Notes: generated by a model from the sequence alone, not told the origin. Positions 11,280-23,029 are shown, numbered from the stretch's first letter. The stretch: DNA of 64,000 nt from Ephemerocybe angulata (GCA_013368325.1 JAACJK010000172.1:62001-126000); one strand, 5' to 3'. Numbers and translations are program-made.

Positions 11280-12583
11280 CTACCAGCTCAACGTATTATC
11301 TACTATCTTGACGTGGTTTCCAGTTCTGTCCTGGGATGGCATGATCATCAGAGCAGGGCCAGCAACCATGTTGCTATCCGTGATTTCCAAACTCCCTCCC
11401 TGGATTACTTTCACCCAGACTGCACCACGGCCACCCAAGCTCTGCGGTACAGTCACAGAGTACCCATTTATCCCAGTGGTGAGCGGAGCGGTGATGGCTC
11501 CACTCCCAACGAGGAACGCAGCGTGGAGTGGTTTGCCAGGCGTGACGGTGTGGAGGGTATCGTTGAAGGAAAGGGAGATGCTGTCACCTGGGTTGACGGT
11601 GTGTGGGATGGTAAGCACAGGCCAGTCTACCAAGTTCTGGGGGAAGATTTCGGCTGGGTTGGTTCCTGGGGGGCATGAAGTCACATAGAGACCGGCCACG
11701 GTCCATGTATCGTTGAGCGTGAGTGGGCTCTGTAAGCATGGTTGGACAAGGATGTCAGAAAAAGTGCCTTGTGTTCCATCATGGTGCTCATGCCTACCTC
11801 AAAGGGCGAGTTCCAGAGGTCCTGATTTTTCACAGTCGTGCTGATCCAGGTGGCATAGCGCGCCTCGAGTCCCAACATGGAACCGAACGCTGTTTTGTAT
11901 TTCTAAGGACAGAAGGCTGTGAGCCTGGGACAAGGATCAAGTGAACTGCGAGCGACTCACAGAGGTATGGATGTGCCGAAGCGTTCCAGTGTAAGTCGAC
12001 ACAGCAAGGGCATGTATGGCCTCGCTCATATCAATGAACTGCCTCGTACTGTTTATCGAGCTATAAATGGTGAATAAAGGAAGCGATTCAGTGCCGAACA
12101 GAGTGCCTCCCCCAAGAAAGACGGTCGAGAGGTGTACTCACAAACCGTAGTCGCAACTCCCGAGGGCGTCAAGATCCCCGAGACTGGTAAGCTCTGAGGT
12201 AAGGTAGTCGACATGAGCCTGCGTCGTGGCTTGGATGCGTTCGTATCCCCGCCTCACATGGGATGCATACCCATCTGAGTTGAAATGGCCAGGGGAAAAT
12301 TGGGAAAGTGAGGAGTTGTAAAAGGCGAGCGCAAGCTCCTCAAGGGAAAGAGCGAACGTGAGAAGGCGCCCGTCTATTCGTTATAGAGTAAGAAGAAAGG
12401 GGGAGGTTGTCATATGTTCAATATATCTATATTGTAGATAGAACACATACTGTAGTCATCTGTAGCACTGAGAACAGCCCTGGACGTTTTCAAGCCACGC
12501 TGGCTGATCGGTGGTAAGGTGGCGGCCAGAGCGCCAATGGGCAACAAAAATCCGAGGCATAGACACAAGCTCAAAAGCCGCAT
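11280..12583 (-). CDS. Rds1-like ferritin-fold secreted protein
   Basis: Starts MRLLSLCLCLGFLLPIGALA, a clear signal peptide with likely cleavage after ALA. Exon 2 holds FALSLEELALAFYNSSLSQF followed by VRRGYERIQATTQAHVDYL and CDYGL, the helical core of the ferritin-like (Rds1/stress-response) family. The C-terminal half has MLGLEARYATWIS, NDTWTVAGLYVTSCPPGTNP and a beta-rich tail rich in Gly and Thr. About six exons run between 12583 and 11280; exon 1 is 12451-12583 and exon 2 12142-12373. Members are secreted or wall-associated in fungi. Rds1 of fission yeast responds to stress and nutrient state. A catalytic role is not established, and metal ligands cannot be assigned with confidence here. 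Confidence 0.82.
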
Positions 12584-12989
12584 CTTGGTGTGGGTATGCG
12601 TGAAGGTTCAAAGGAGGGCCTGCCAGGAATGGTCTTTGGAGATTTGGGGTGATTGACCCGCAATCGAGAGAATAGTTAAAGCCGAGGGTAGGATGGGTAG
12701 GTTCCGAAAGAGCAGCCGCGTATTTATGCAGCGTAGAAAAGATCGGACCCTTACCTTGCAGACTGGACCGGTAGGCTTGGCATTTGCGAATCAAGGAAAA
12801 GGCCACCAGGCTGTCTAAGCAGCTGGGCCATTCTGAAGTATGTAGTCGATGTTTCGATGGGGAACGGAAGCAAGCAAAATATAACACCGAGTGCACGAGT
12901 GGGCGAGAAACATAAGAAGAATGAGCGAAAAAGAAAATACGAGAACGAAGCATGGGGCAGGGTGACTCCCTGTGAACCCGGAAACGGAA
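12584..12989. other. Intergenic
   Basis: 406 bp between two minus-strand genes: promoter of the ferritin-fold gene and 3'UTR of the Rad60-like gene. Short minus ORFs here are Phe/Ser-rich noise. No feature supported. Confidence 0.4.
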
Positions 12990-14714
12990 TCATAGACCAA
13001 CAACCTCCACCATATCACCGTCCTCGAGGTCTGCCTCAGAGATGGGACTCTCGTTGTCCAATTTATCGCCGTCCACACACAACCTCGGATCCTTGGCTGG
13101 GGCGGGTGCAGCGGCCTTTCGTCCTCTCTTGGGCTTGGCAGGTGCAGGCGCGGTATCCGCAAATACTTGAGGATACTGTGCTTCCAAACCAGCCTTCTTC
13201 AAGAACGCCTTCAGAATGCTCCCGCATTTCGTGGTAGGTCGAACTGTAAGGGAGATGTCCTTGTTACCCGTCAGAGCCGACCGAAGGATAAGCTTGAACT
13301 TGTTGTCTTCTTCATCCGAGTCGGCACCGCCTGCATGCGATTGGGAGCGACTCTGGGACTGGGACTGAGATTCTTGGGCTGTGGTGTTGTACTGCACAGG
13401 AGCTGGGCCGTCTTCGTCACTATCGGAGAGTTCGATAGCACCTGCAGAACCGCTACTGGATGACGGAGGTGCCTGTGTCTGAGGTTGTTGAGTGTTAAGT
13501 CCGCTGTAGGACCTCAGCTCGGGGTGGCTGCGAATATAGTCGAAGGCAGGCTTGGAGTAGGCAGCTATACAGAGGAAGGATAAGTCACCGCTTATGATTA
13601 GTCCGATAACGGAAATCCTCACTGAATTCGACGTCCGTCCATATGTTCAGAGCACTGGGACCCACGGATGCGAAGATACGCTTTCCGTCGTAACAAACGA
13701 CAAGGCTCTCCACTCGGATAGAAGCATCTTCAGCTACTGCTTCGAACAGTTCTTGGAAACTGTCGCTCTGGTCAAGTTCATTAGCTTTGCATTGCATCTA
13801 AAGACGCGAAACTTACCCTGTTGATCTTATACTTCCATTCAATCTCTTCACCAGCAGCGTCCAATGGGTGAGGCTTCCACAATACGGTGATCTGTATCGC
13901 GTCGTCCTCGTCCACTTGAGCCGGCGTTGGTTGCCGAGAGTGTTCAGGACTTTCTTGCGGGGCAGTCTGTTCCCTACGAGACTTTGCTTCACCCAAGGCC
14001 TGCCTGTAAGTTTGGCGTCAGTAATATTGATGGCATATAGTGGTAGAACACGTACTGGACGAATCGCTTCACATTTTCGACTTGCTGCTGGGGTATCATT
14101 GGTGGAGGGGTAATCGACCTGGAACGACTGGGTTGTCGTTTGCGTTTGGCGTCGCGTTTAGACGCGTTTGGCGTGGCAAACTCGTCGTCAAGTTCAACAA
14201 CGTCTGAATCCGAGTCGGATTCTGGCTCAGCGGAGAGCATTCTAGTACATGTTCAGCGCAACGTCATAGTGTATATATGCGCTAGGGACATACCTGAGCA
14301 GCTCTGCATCCTTCTGCCACTTCGGAACTGGCAAAGCCTCCACCCTCTTGCGTGCTCGCTTCCGTGACCGGGGAGACACATTGTCGTCGCTGTCGCTGTT
14401 AGACCCAACGTCGTTGCTTTCGTCATCTGCAAGCGAGTAAGAACGGGATTCTATAGTGTTTGGGCAAAAGCTTCACCCTTATTGATTTCTTCAAGTTTAT
14501 GCCATGTCTTCAAGGATCGGTTCTTGTTCTTCATGAACATCGCGTCAATTTCAGCCTCGGTCTTAGCGAGCGCCTTTTTCGGAGTTGAGGGCCCCGCTGC
14601 AGACGACGACGCCCCATCTTGGCTGGTTTCTGCTGTCGTGCTCGATGGAGTGCGCGTCTTGGGCACGGGCCTTGGGCGAGGTCGTGGTCGCGGTCGGCTG
14701 GCGGCGTCGGACAT
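12990..14714 (-). CDS. Rad60/Esc2-type protein with two SUMO-like domains
   Basis: Minus-strand multi-exon gene. It starts MSDAASRPRPRPRP with an Arg/Pro-rich then Ser/acidic disordered N-terminal half (SDSDDNVSPRSRKRARKR; SDSDSDVVELDDEF). Two ubiquitin-like domains follow. SLD1 runs from IQITVLWKPHPLDAAGEEIE through LVVCYDGKRIFASVGPSALN. SLD2 is C-terminal, with FKLILRSALTGNKDISLTVRP, GSILKAFLKKAGL and LCVDGDKLDNESPISEADLEDGDMVEVVGL. The layout of a disordered acidic N-terminus, then SLD1, then SLD2 at the extreme C-terminus, is that of Rad60/Esc2/NIP45. These proteins act in genome stability with the SUMO E2 and the Smc5/6 complex. The acidic/Ser patches could be SUMO-interacting motifs. 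It is head to head with the GCFC gene, 96 bp apart. Confidence 0.85.
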
Positions 14715-14810
14715 TTTCCGTCGAGCTCGTGGTTCGGGTAAAGGGATATTGCGTGGGAAAAAGTGACTGAGGCGGCAGGTCACTCAAAGAGCACGTGCGT
14801 GTGCTCCGGC
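14715..14810. promoter_or_regulatory. Compact bidirectional promoter
   Basis: Only 96 bp separate the Rad60-like ATG (minus) from the GCFC-type ATG (plus). Both promoters and 5'UTRs must overlap here or extend into the opposite coding regions. An in-frame ATG at 14763 would shorten the gap to 48 bp. Confidence 0.6.
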
Positions 14811-17541
14811 ATGTCCTCATCCACTCCCCTCATCTTCAAACGCTCAGGAAAGGCAAAGCCCCAGAGAGCAAGGCAGCCGACCCCGGAAGTAGATGACAAT
14901 GTCAATGAGTCGGCAACTACAGAATCGCGGGAGGATTCTCCCAGCACAGTGGCAGCGAAATTGAAGAACAAAGTCAAGAAAGCACGGACAAAGTCAAGAC
15001 TGAGTTTCGGAGGCGCCGAGGAGGAGGAAGGGGAGGGCGAAGTCTTTCAAATAAAAAAATCGAAGCTTAGCAAAAGCTTGACGTTGGGAAAGCTCGCATC
15101 GTGCGTTGAGCTCAGGTTCCAGGAGATAATATCACTGACAACTTCTCAGAAATGTTCCCCTGAATCTGGAACAAGCAAGCATATCTCCAAGCCGCCCGAC
15201 ATACGATCAAGCGTATCTTAATGAGCTGAAGGCCATTACCCCGACCAGCCGACCTCCCCAGTATGCCAGTGCCGATGCAGATATGTCGATGGACGTGGAA
15301 GTATCGACTCAAAGTGTCGATGTTTTTGAAGGTAAACGCGTGTCAGACATCGTAAGATTATTACTAAGTTCTGTTAGATGCTGGCGCCTCTGGCGAAGCG
15401 TTCATCCCTTCAGAGTCCTCTGTCAAGGCAGCCAAGGAGAAACGCGAGCGCGTCCGCAAGTTGAAAGTCTCTGGAGAAGAAGACTTCATCTCCCTATCTG
15501 TTACTCGAAGATCTGAAGACTCTGGACCTCACCCAGAAAGTCGACTTGTGCGAGAGGAAGACGAGCTCGGGGAGGGCGAGGATGGTAAGTCTGATAATTT
15601 GCTGGGTTGTCCCTCGCTGACGTCAAGACAGAATTTGCCGAATATACCAGCGCCCAAGATCGCATTGCCCTAGGCAAGAAATCACGGAAGAAGGAGGCCA
15701 GCAAGCGGAGGGAGGCTATGGAAGAGATGATTAACGATGCGTAAGTATCTCGATTTCCCATCTTTTCCTTTCATTAACAATGTTCAGTGAAGAGGTCGAC
15801 GAAGAGACCATGGAATGGGAGCAAGAGCAGTTGCGGAGGGGTGGACATCGAACCTACGAGCCGTCAACGTCTTCTAAGCCGAAACAAACATATAAGCCCG
15901 CTCCAAGTAAGTAATGGTCCTCTGTAATTGGATTCCAGCATGCTAATTCCATGCAGTCCCCGCCCAGACGACGATCCCCACTTTACAACCTGCGATCTCC
16001 AGGCTCACGCAGCAGCTCGCTCAGCTGACCGCCTCTCACGCGACCAACAGTGCTGCCTTACAAACTCTAGCGCAAGAAAGAGAAGAAGTCGAGAAGAGGG
16101 AAATCGAAATGCGGGATCTGGTCATCAAAGCCGAAGCTAAACGGGCTTGGTTCGGCGAGTTCCGTGACTGGCTTGAGAGTGTGGCTGGTTTCTTGGATGA
16201 GAAATACCCTCTCTTGGAGAAACTGGAGGAAGAACAGTTGTACCTTCTAAATGAGCGGTTGGAAATGGTGACCACTCGGAGACAAACCGACGACGAAGAT
16301 GACCTATCCGCGTTCTACGGACCCCTACCAGCACCGGAGCCTTCAGAAATGGAAACAGAGGAGATGGATGACCTAGGTCGAATCGTTCCAAAGCCCAGCT
16401 CAGCCGTCTTGCGCAAGGAACGTCGAGCCGCACGTAACGTCCGTCATGAGCGGCGAGTGCAGAAGCGATCGAGGACTCAAGCGGACGAAGAGGGTTACTC
16501 AACTGACTCATCGCTGCCACCGACAGATGCCTCCGACTATTCATCTGCTGTATCCTCACTTGCAACTCGACTGAAGGAAGTATTGTCTGATGTGAAGGCT
16601 GAGGAGTTCCGCCATCCAACTGGTGCGAAATGGAGCGCCTGGAGGGAGAAATATGGGGACAGCTATAGAAATGCTTGGGGTGGGCTGGGAGTTGTTAGCG
16701 CTTGGGAGTTTTGGGTCCGACTAGAAGTCGCTGGCTGGGACTGCATCGAGGTGCGTTCTGAACTTGCTCTGCATTAACTTGCCCTCGCTAATGCATATAT
16801 ATAGGATGCCCGAAGTCTTGACAGTTTTAAGTGGTACAAGGGCCTCTACGAATATTCAAGACCTGCAACAGATGAGAATGCGGACGACGAAGAGGAGCGC
16901 GAACTGGGTCCAGACGGCGATCTTGTCGCCTCTATGATCTCGACGGCTTTGATCCCCAGAGTCTGCAAAGTCATTGAAGGCGGGGCGCTTGATGTCTATT
17001 CTGAGAGCCATATCCGACGAATGGTCGACCTAGCGGAAGAAATTGAGGCGACTATGGAGGGGGGCAGTAACAAATTCCAGGTGAGGGCACTCCATGCGTC
17101 ACTGGGATGTCAGTTCTAACAGAAATACAGACGTTGTTGGCTGCCGTGCTTTCCAGATTCCGAATCGCCGTCGAAGAAACGGAAAACTTGCTTTCCAAGT
17201 TTGACGCCATCAGCAAACAACCCGCTCCTTTCAATCCTGAAGCCATTCCTTCCCGTCGACGCTTCTTGTTGCGCCGTGTCAAACTCCTGAAGAATCTCTG
17301 GCGCTGGAGGAAATATACCGGGGAGAGATTCGGCGTCGATAAACTCCTTACGAGATTGATAGAGAACTGCTTCTTCGTGGTAGCGCAAAGCGGGTGGGAG
17401 GTCGGTGGGAGAGATGCAGCACGAACGGTATGTTTTTGGTTAGCTCCTGTTATCCGAAGGCTCATGTTCTCGTTATAGGTGGCTTCCATCCTACCACGAG
17501 AGTTGCTTCCTATTCAGATGAAGCAGCTGATGGACATGTAG
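14811..17541 (+). CDS. GCFC-domain protein (PAXBP1/GCFC1 family splicing factor)
   Basis: Starts MSSSTPLIFKRSGKAKPQRA. Early motifs KVKKARTKSRLSFGG, acidic EEEEGEGEVFQIKKSKLSKSL and RIALGKKSRKKEASKRREAM are typical of the PAXBP1/GCFC N-terminus. A coiled-coil follows (SRLTQQLAQL ... EREEVEKREIEMRDLVIKAE), then the GCFC domain (FRDWLESVAGFLDEKYPLLEKLEEE; WSAWREKYGDSYRNAWGGLG; FEFWVRLE-like VSAWEFWVRLEVAGWD; SFKWYKGLYEYS). It ends VASILPRELLPIQMKQLMDM. Plant ILP1 and human PAXBP1 members associate with the intron-lariat spliceosome and its disassembly. About eight exons. The upstream ATG at 14763 adds 16 residues of unlikely composition. Confidence 0.87.
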
Positions 17542-18068
17542 TCCGCGAGTAATTACCTGCATTTTGGCTGAGCTAGCAGTGCTTAAGCATAGCCCCAAGG
17601 AATCACAGCGCAGGTCGGTCTGTCGTTTCTCGAATCTACTTTTCCTTTTACGAGGTTCGAAGTCCAGTTTATGGCTTTACATAGTGTTGGTCGCAGGCAT
17701 TTGTGTGCTACTCTTACGGCCAACACTTCAGATGAACCTTCGAACATCGATATTGAAGCAATTTGACTGCCCATGGACAGGCGCATTGCGCTGTTACTTT
17801 TCCGTGGACGGCTCGTTCCGCTGTCAAATATCCCTCCTGAGTCCTCCATGTCATTCTCCAGGGTGCCTTGGAAACCAGCTGCAGTTGGGACGTCGTTTCC
17901 GATCTGATGTACTTTTATAGTTTGATTCCCAGTGCCAATCCTTCCCCAAGTTGTTACGAAAGTCCCCTCGCGAATGTCGGGGCTGTGTCTGAACAAAAGA
18001 GGCGCTCGTTGGAAGACTTGGGTCACCGCCTCATTTCCTGCTTTCCCCCACCTCCTTTCCCCCATGTT
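17542..18068. other. Intergenic, upstream of first NLR
   Basis: 527 bp without convincing coding sequence. It contains the GCFC 3'UTR and the promoter of the NACHT gene. No repeats or mobile-element ends were noticed. Confidence 0.4.
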
Positions 18069-20190
18069 ATGTTTTCCGACGCGAGAGATACCTATATCCA
18101 GAATGGAACCTTCACCACCGTTGCTGGAAACTACATCTCAAGGGAAGATTCGGTCTCCGAGGCGGGGTGGGCGAGTAAGTGCTCCTGTCTCGAAGTGCAC
18201 GCGTTTTACCAACCTATCTGGCAGAACTGGCGCATTCTGTCGTGACTGGGGCCATGCACAACTCATTAGAGCGTTCTGATTCTCCTCGATGCCATCCAGA
18301 AACGCGTGTTGCAGTTCAAGGCGACATTATGAGTTGGATAAACTACGGCGACGTCGGCAGTCCATGCAGTTCTGACCCGCAATTCGGTGGTGGCGGAGCT
18401 ACACCGGCACACAGAAACCTGATGTGGGTGACTGGACCTGCAGGAACAGGCAAGACCGCGATTTTGACCAGCATCGCGGAGATTTGCGACGAACAGGGGA
18501 CGTTGGCTGCCAGCTTCTTCTTTTCGTTCAAGCATGCCAAACGCAACTCAAAGGAACATTTCGTACCAACTCTGGCCTATCAACTTGGTCTTGCAGTCAA
18601 AGGCCTTCGCCCACTGATTAACAACGCAGTGCGAGAGGACGGCACGATATTTTCTAGGAATATCAAGACTCAATTCGAATTTCTCATCCTCAAACCGGTG
18701 TGGCAGCTTATGGAGCAAGATGAGTTCATATCGGAATGGCCGAAGGCAATCGTCGTCGACGCTCTGGATGAGTGCGGGCCTACGAATCGAGAGGGACGCT
18801 ACAGCGTCGATCGAGAAGACAAGGAGGGCAGTCAGTACGAAGTCCTGTCAACACTCGTAGCAGCCGCCAGTCACCCTCACTTTCCCTTCCGAATCCTCAT
18901 CGCCAGTCGGGCAGAGCGTGTAATCAGGACCCTTCTCAAAGGCCCTTCAGCGAGACGCTGCACCCACGTACTGACTCTGGACAGGCGTTACAACCCTGAC
19001 GCCGACATCGCGCTCCTACTCAGATGCAGATTTGCAGAGATTAGGCGTCAGTACGGGATCACGGCGAACTGGCCAAGGGAGGGAATCATTGCTCTCCTGG
19101 TGGACAAGGCCTCGGGACAATTCATATATGCCGCCACTGTCTTGCGCTTCATACAGAATGCCAAGCGTTCACCGCGAGAGCACCTCAACATCATTTTGGA
19201 CATCAAGCTCGCACTCGACACAACCGGTCCCGCTGGAGTGCCTGAATCTCCAACGATGGAAGTTCCCAACCCATTCGCTCAACTGGACGCCCTGTACACC
19301 GCAATCCTCCAATCAACCCCTGACCCTTCATATGCCACTATGTGGCTTCACATCATCGACTATTTCTCCAATGTTCCGCAGTACGACTTCTCCAACAACT
19401 ACAAGAGTGCCTGGAGGAACTTGCGAGGAGTTGCCTTCCCCGCGGCCTTTGTCGACGCCTTCATGGAGGCTCATTCCGGAGACGCCGAGAGAGTCCTTGG
19501 GAACCTTCATTCCATCGTCCACGTCCCAGACGCTGAGGGCGACAATCTGCGCACTATTCCCTACTCGTTTTACCACAAGTCCCTGGTGGAATTTCTGAAG
19601 AATCCACTTCGGTCGAAAGAATTATATATTCGGGAAGATGTCTGGAGAGACCACTTATTTCGACGCTATATTGCTGTTTATCCAGGTGAGTATCGTTTCT
19701 CGTCTGTCTTACAACCTCCTCATTCCACTTGCATAGGTCCGAACACGCCGAGATCGTCTGGCACATCAGGCGCTCTCGTGTCCTGGAAGGACAGCGCAGA
19801 CTTTGCTTCCCTATGCGGATCACTAACCATATTTGACTATCTGCGCTTCCTCCAAGAACCGACCTTCAGGGACACCCTTCTCCAATACGACATCTCATCT
19901 TGGGCTGAGCATCAACTTGCTCACAGGCAAGTTGATAATGTGAACCTTGTCTACCGTCACATCCATTCGATGGTGGGTTTTATCACATTAGCAACGGATG
20001 CGTTGGCATCCTTTGAACCCATCTAACTCAGGTTCTTCTGCAGTGCACCTGGTATCGCTGCAAGAAGCTTTGTCGGCGCTGGCGCAAGCGGATTAGTTCA
20101 ATGCTCCAGAGTGCCGGGCTGTCAGCTCCTGCACCTCCGTCTCCTACGACTTCAGTTACACAGCACGGGAGCCTTCAATTCTGGAAGTGA
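18069..20190 (+). CDS. NACHT NTPase (NLR-like), copy 1
   Basis: Four exons (18069-18174, 18225-19685, 19737-19972, 20044-20190) give 649 residues with consistent phases. Exon 1 encodes MFSDARDTYIQNGTFTTVAGN, a short N-terminal motif recurrent in Agaricomycete NLR-like proteins. After a linker (HNSLERSDSPRCHPETR) comes the NACHT core: Walker A GPAGTGKTAI, LAASFFFSFKHAKRN, LAYQLGL, Walker B AIVVDALDECG, FRILIASRAE, FIYAATVLRFIQ, and a helical segment ending FYHKSLVEFL. The last exon supplies a Trp/Cys/Arg tail (TWYRCKKLCRRWRKRI). No C-terminal WD40, ankyrin or TPR repeats are present. The family is linked to nonself recognition and programmed cell death in fungi. The specific role here is unknown. 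Same-strand paralogue at 21009. Confidence 0.9.
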
Positions 20191-20234
20191 AGTGCAACAA
20201 GTTCCACTATACCGTATATCTCCGTATATAATCC

Positions 20235-20345
20235 TTCCAGTGATCTAATCCCTCTAGCCATCTAATCCCCAGCTATGTATATCATCTTCCAGCCATCTAT
20301 TCTTCTAGCCATCTTATCGTTCCAGACACCTAATCCTTGCATTCA
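20235..20345. repeat. Degenerate tandem repeat, ~16-19 bp unit
   Basis: About six imperfect copies of a unit like CCATCTAATCCTTCTAG (variants CCATCTATTCTTCTAG, CCATCTTATCGTTCCAG, TGATCTAATCCCTCTAG) lie just downstream of NLR copy 1. Unit length drifts, so it is an old minisatellite. Boundaries are approximate. Confidence 0.6.
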
Positions 20346-21008
20346 TTTAATACTTACATTTTACTTTGTAATTTCCCATAATCTTTGACATTCGAGCTAC
20401 CTAGGCCTAGTCACTAGTATATCTAAGATGTAGAGTATCGCTTTGAAGCAAGATACTGCAATCCGAGCTTCGGGGTTTAGTCCTCTCTCGCAACCTCAGC
20501 CAGTCCCGACCAGCCGGTTAATTTAGGGTCCCTAGCAATCCAGGAATCGATGTCTGTGTTTGAAAGACTCTCCGGGAAACCCCGTATACATATGTCAAGC
20601 TCTGCGCCCTCTGGCATCGCGCGTTGAACCATATCAACAAACGATGTGACCCCAAGAGATGAAGGAGACAGTGACACTCAATCCCCGATAGGGTCTGTCA
20701 GCGGTTGGCCTCGTCACGGGGGCCGTGGAACCACGCCCCTAGATCGGAGAAAGAGAAAATGCCTGAAGGAAGCAATGCTGCCCGAAGCACATCCAACGCA
20801 GCCAGCCCTCTCATTAGAGGAGATTACTGGCAGGTTTCCCACGCAGCCTTATCTGGGCGCTTATTTTCTAATCTGGCGCTCTTAGCGTCGCACAGCCTTC
20901 GCACTGTATTCCGAGTCCACATGCCATTACATCACCCCGTCGAGTACTGAGAGCGGTTGTCATGCCCCTGAGTACTTCCTCTGCTACTCTTCCCCCATCA
21001 TCATCAGT
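20346..21008. other. Intergenic between the two NLR genes
   Basis: Roughly 660 bp with no convincing gene. A minus ORF near 20477-20677 is short, and I do not support it. The region before 21009 should hold the promoter of NLR copy 2. Confidence 0.4.
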
Positions 21009-23029
21009 ATGGCAGAGCAACCCGCAGCCCCCCAAGGCGCACACATGTTCGAGAACGCCCAGAATTTCACGATAGAGAACTGTACTATGATAGCAGTCTC
21101 GCAGGATAGTAAATCTGCCTCCTCGGAGAGCGAGCTTTACTCGATGGGGATGAAAGGTGAGCAGTACCCAGAACCGAGTGCTGTAAACATACCAAACGAC
21201 CGCTCCTCCAAAGAGCTCGGAGCGCACATCTCTGACGCTGCTCTTCACAACTCGTCGGAGAGAGGCGACGCGCCAAAGTGTCACAAAGACACCCGGAAAG
21301 CGATCCAGAGCAGGATTCTGAACTGGATCGAGAGCGACGCACCCGACGAGAGACCCGTGATGTGGCTCACAGGCCCTGCAGGCACCGGCAAGACCGCGAT
21401 ACTGCAAACACTTTCCGAGAAATGCGAGGGAAACGAAACGTTGGCCGCCAGCTTCTTCTTCTCATATCGAGCACCAAAGACGCGGAATAAGAAGTACCTT
21501 ATCCCTACCCTGGCGTACCAACTCGCTCAGAATGTTCCCAACATGGGTCGGGCGGTCACCAAAGCCATAGCGCAGGATCCCAAAGTCTTCAGTAAGAACA
21601 TTCGGAGCCAGATGGAGATACTGATCCTGCGACTTCTAATTGAGGCCACCAAAGGAGGGCGTCTCAGGCCAAAGTGCAGGGTCATTATCATCGACGCTCT
21701 GGACGAATGCGACCCGGAGATAACGAAGGGAAAATGCGACAGCGCCAGCAACAGGATCGCCAAAGAAGAAGACCATCGCCAGATACTGAAGGTTCTGTGG
21801 AGTGCAGCCATTATCCCCTCCTTCCCATTCCGTATTATGATAGGAAGCCGTCCCGAGCCTGCGATCCGCCTCTTTTTCACGGAGCAACCCCTTCGGAACG
21901 CTTGGCACATCGCACTGGACGAACAATGCGGAAATCCAAATGCCGACATTGCGACCTTGCTGAGGTACAAGCTTCTGGAGATTGGGAAGAAGTTTGGCAT
22001 CGCGGCCGGGACACAAGGGTGGGACAGTGAGGACGTCATCCAGGCTCTAGTAAGCCGGGCGTCCGGGCAGTTCATCTATGTCGCCACAATACTACGGTGG
22101 ATAGAAGAAGCGGAATGTTGCTCCCCACAGGACCGTCTGGATGCTGCTCTGGGCATTAGGCGCTCTATGGAGAACGAATCCTCTACGGCGGAGAATCCTT
22201 TCCTTCATCTGGACGAGCTATACGCCCGCGTCATTTCCTCCAGTCGCGATCCCTCCGGCTCAGTCATCTGGCTCCGCATCATCCACTTCCTATCGCTAAC
22301 GAGTAACTTGCCTGCATCCTTCGTCGATCGTTTCTTGGAATCCAAACCCGGAGATGTTGAAAGGATCGTCGGTACTCTCCACTCAGTCCTGTGTGTACCA
22401 TCCTCAGAAGACAGGGACTCCAAGCGATATCGATTTTACCACCTTTCCTTTCCCGAGTTCCTCGCTAGCTCGAGTCGGTCCAAGGAGTTGTACGTCCCAG
22501 ACGAGTTGTGGGTCAACCATTTCGTTCTGCGATACCTTTGCTTTTTCAAAGGTACGCCTTCTTTTGAGCTCTAATTAGTCTCGGTTAGTGGTTGATGATA
22601 CTACAGAGGCTACACTCGCTGAAAATACAACAGAAATGGAAATGTGCGCCTCTATACAAGTCCCAGACCTGACTTGCATCGCTCCCTGCGAGCAAGTGAA
22701 GAAAGTGATGCTAGTGCACGACATCCCGTCCTGGGTCGAACACACAGTTAATCAGAAAGAACGCCGATGCAGCAGCTGGAATCTTGCAACCTTTTACGAT
22801 TGGGTCCACTGCCGGGTAAGTCTACAATCACTAGGCTTTCGTCGATCGCGATGATGGACTCAACTTATCATGATATCAGTGCCGCTGGTATGCCCCTTGC
22901 AATAAGCTGTGTCGGCGATGGCATCGAGCTATGTCAGAGGCATGCAGGCAGAGCGGATGGAGTGCGCCAACGAAGTTGTTCGTCCTTCGCCGGGGGCGGT
23001 ACACAGACAGGTTCCACCAAAAGTCGTGA
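21009..23029 (+). CDS. NACHT NTPase (NLR-like), copy 2
   Basis: Three exons (21009-22551, 22607-22815, 22880-23029) give 633 residues. The N-terminus carries MFENAQNFTIENCTMIAVSQ at residues 13-32, equivalent to the exon-1 motif of copy 1. A linker ISDAALHNSSERGDAPKCHK follows. The NACHT core has Walker A GPAGTGKTAI, SFFFSYRAPKTRNKK, LAYQLAQ, Walker B VIIIDALDECD, FRIMIGSRPE, SGQFIYVATILRWI, then FYHLSFPEFLASSSRSKELY. The last exon ends with CRWYAPCNKLCRRWH, matching the tail of copy 1. The intron after the LCFFKG/YPG position falls at the same place in both copies, so they are tandem duplicates, now well diverged. No repeat domain follows. Putative STAND-type signalling ATPase in innate immunity or incompatibility; ligand unknown. 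Confidence 0.9.
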
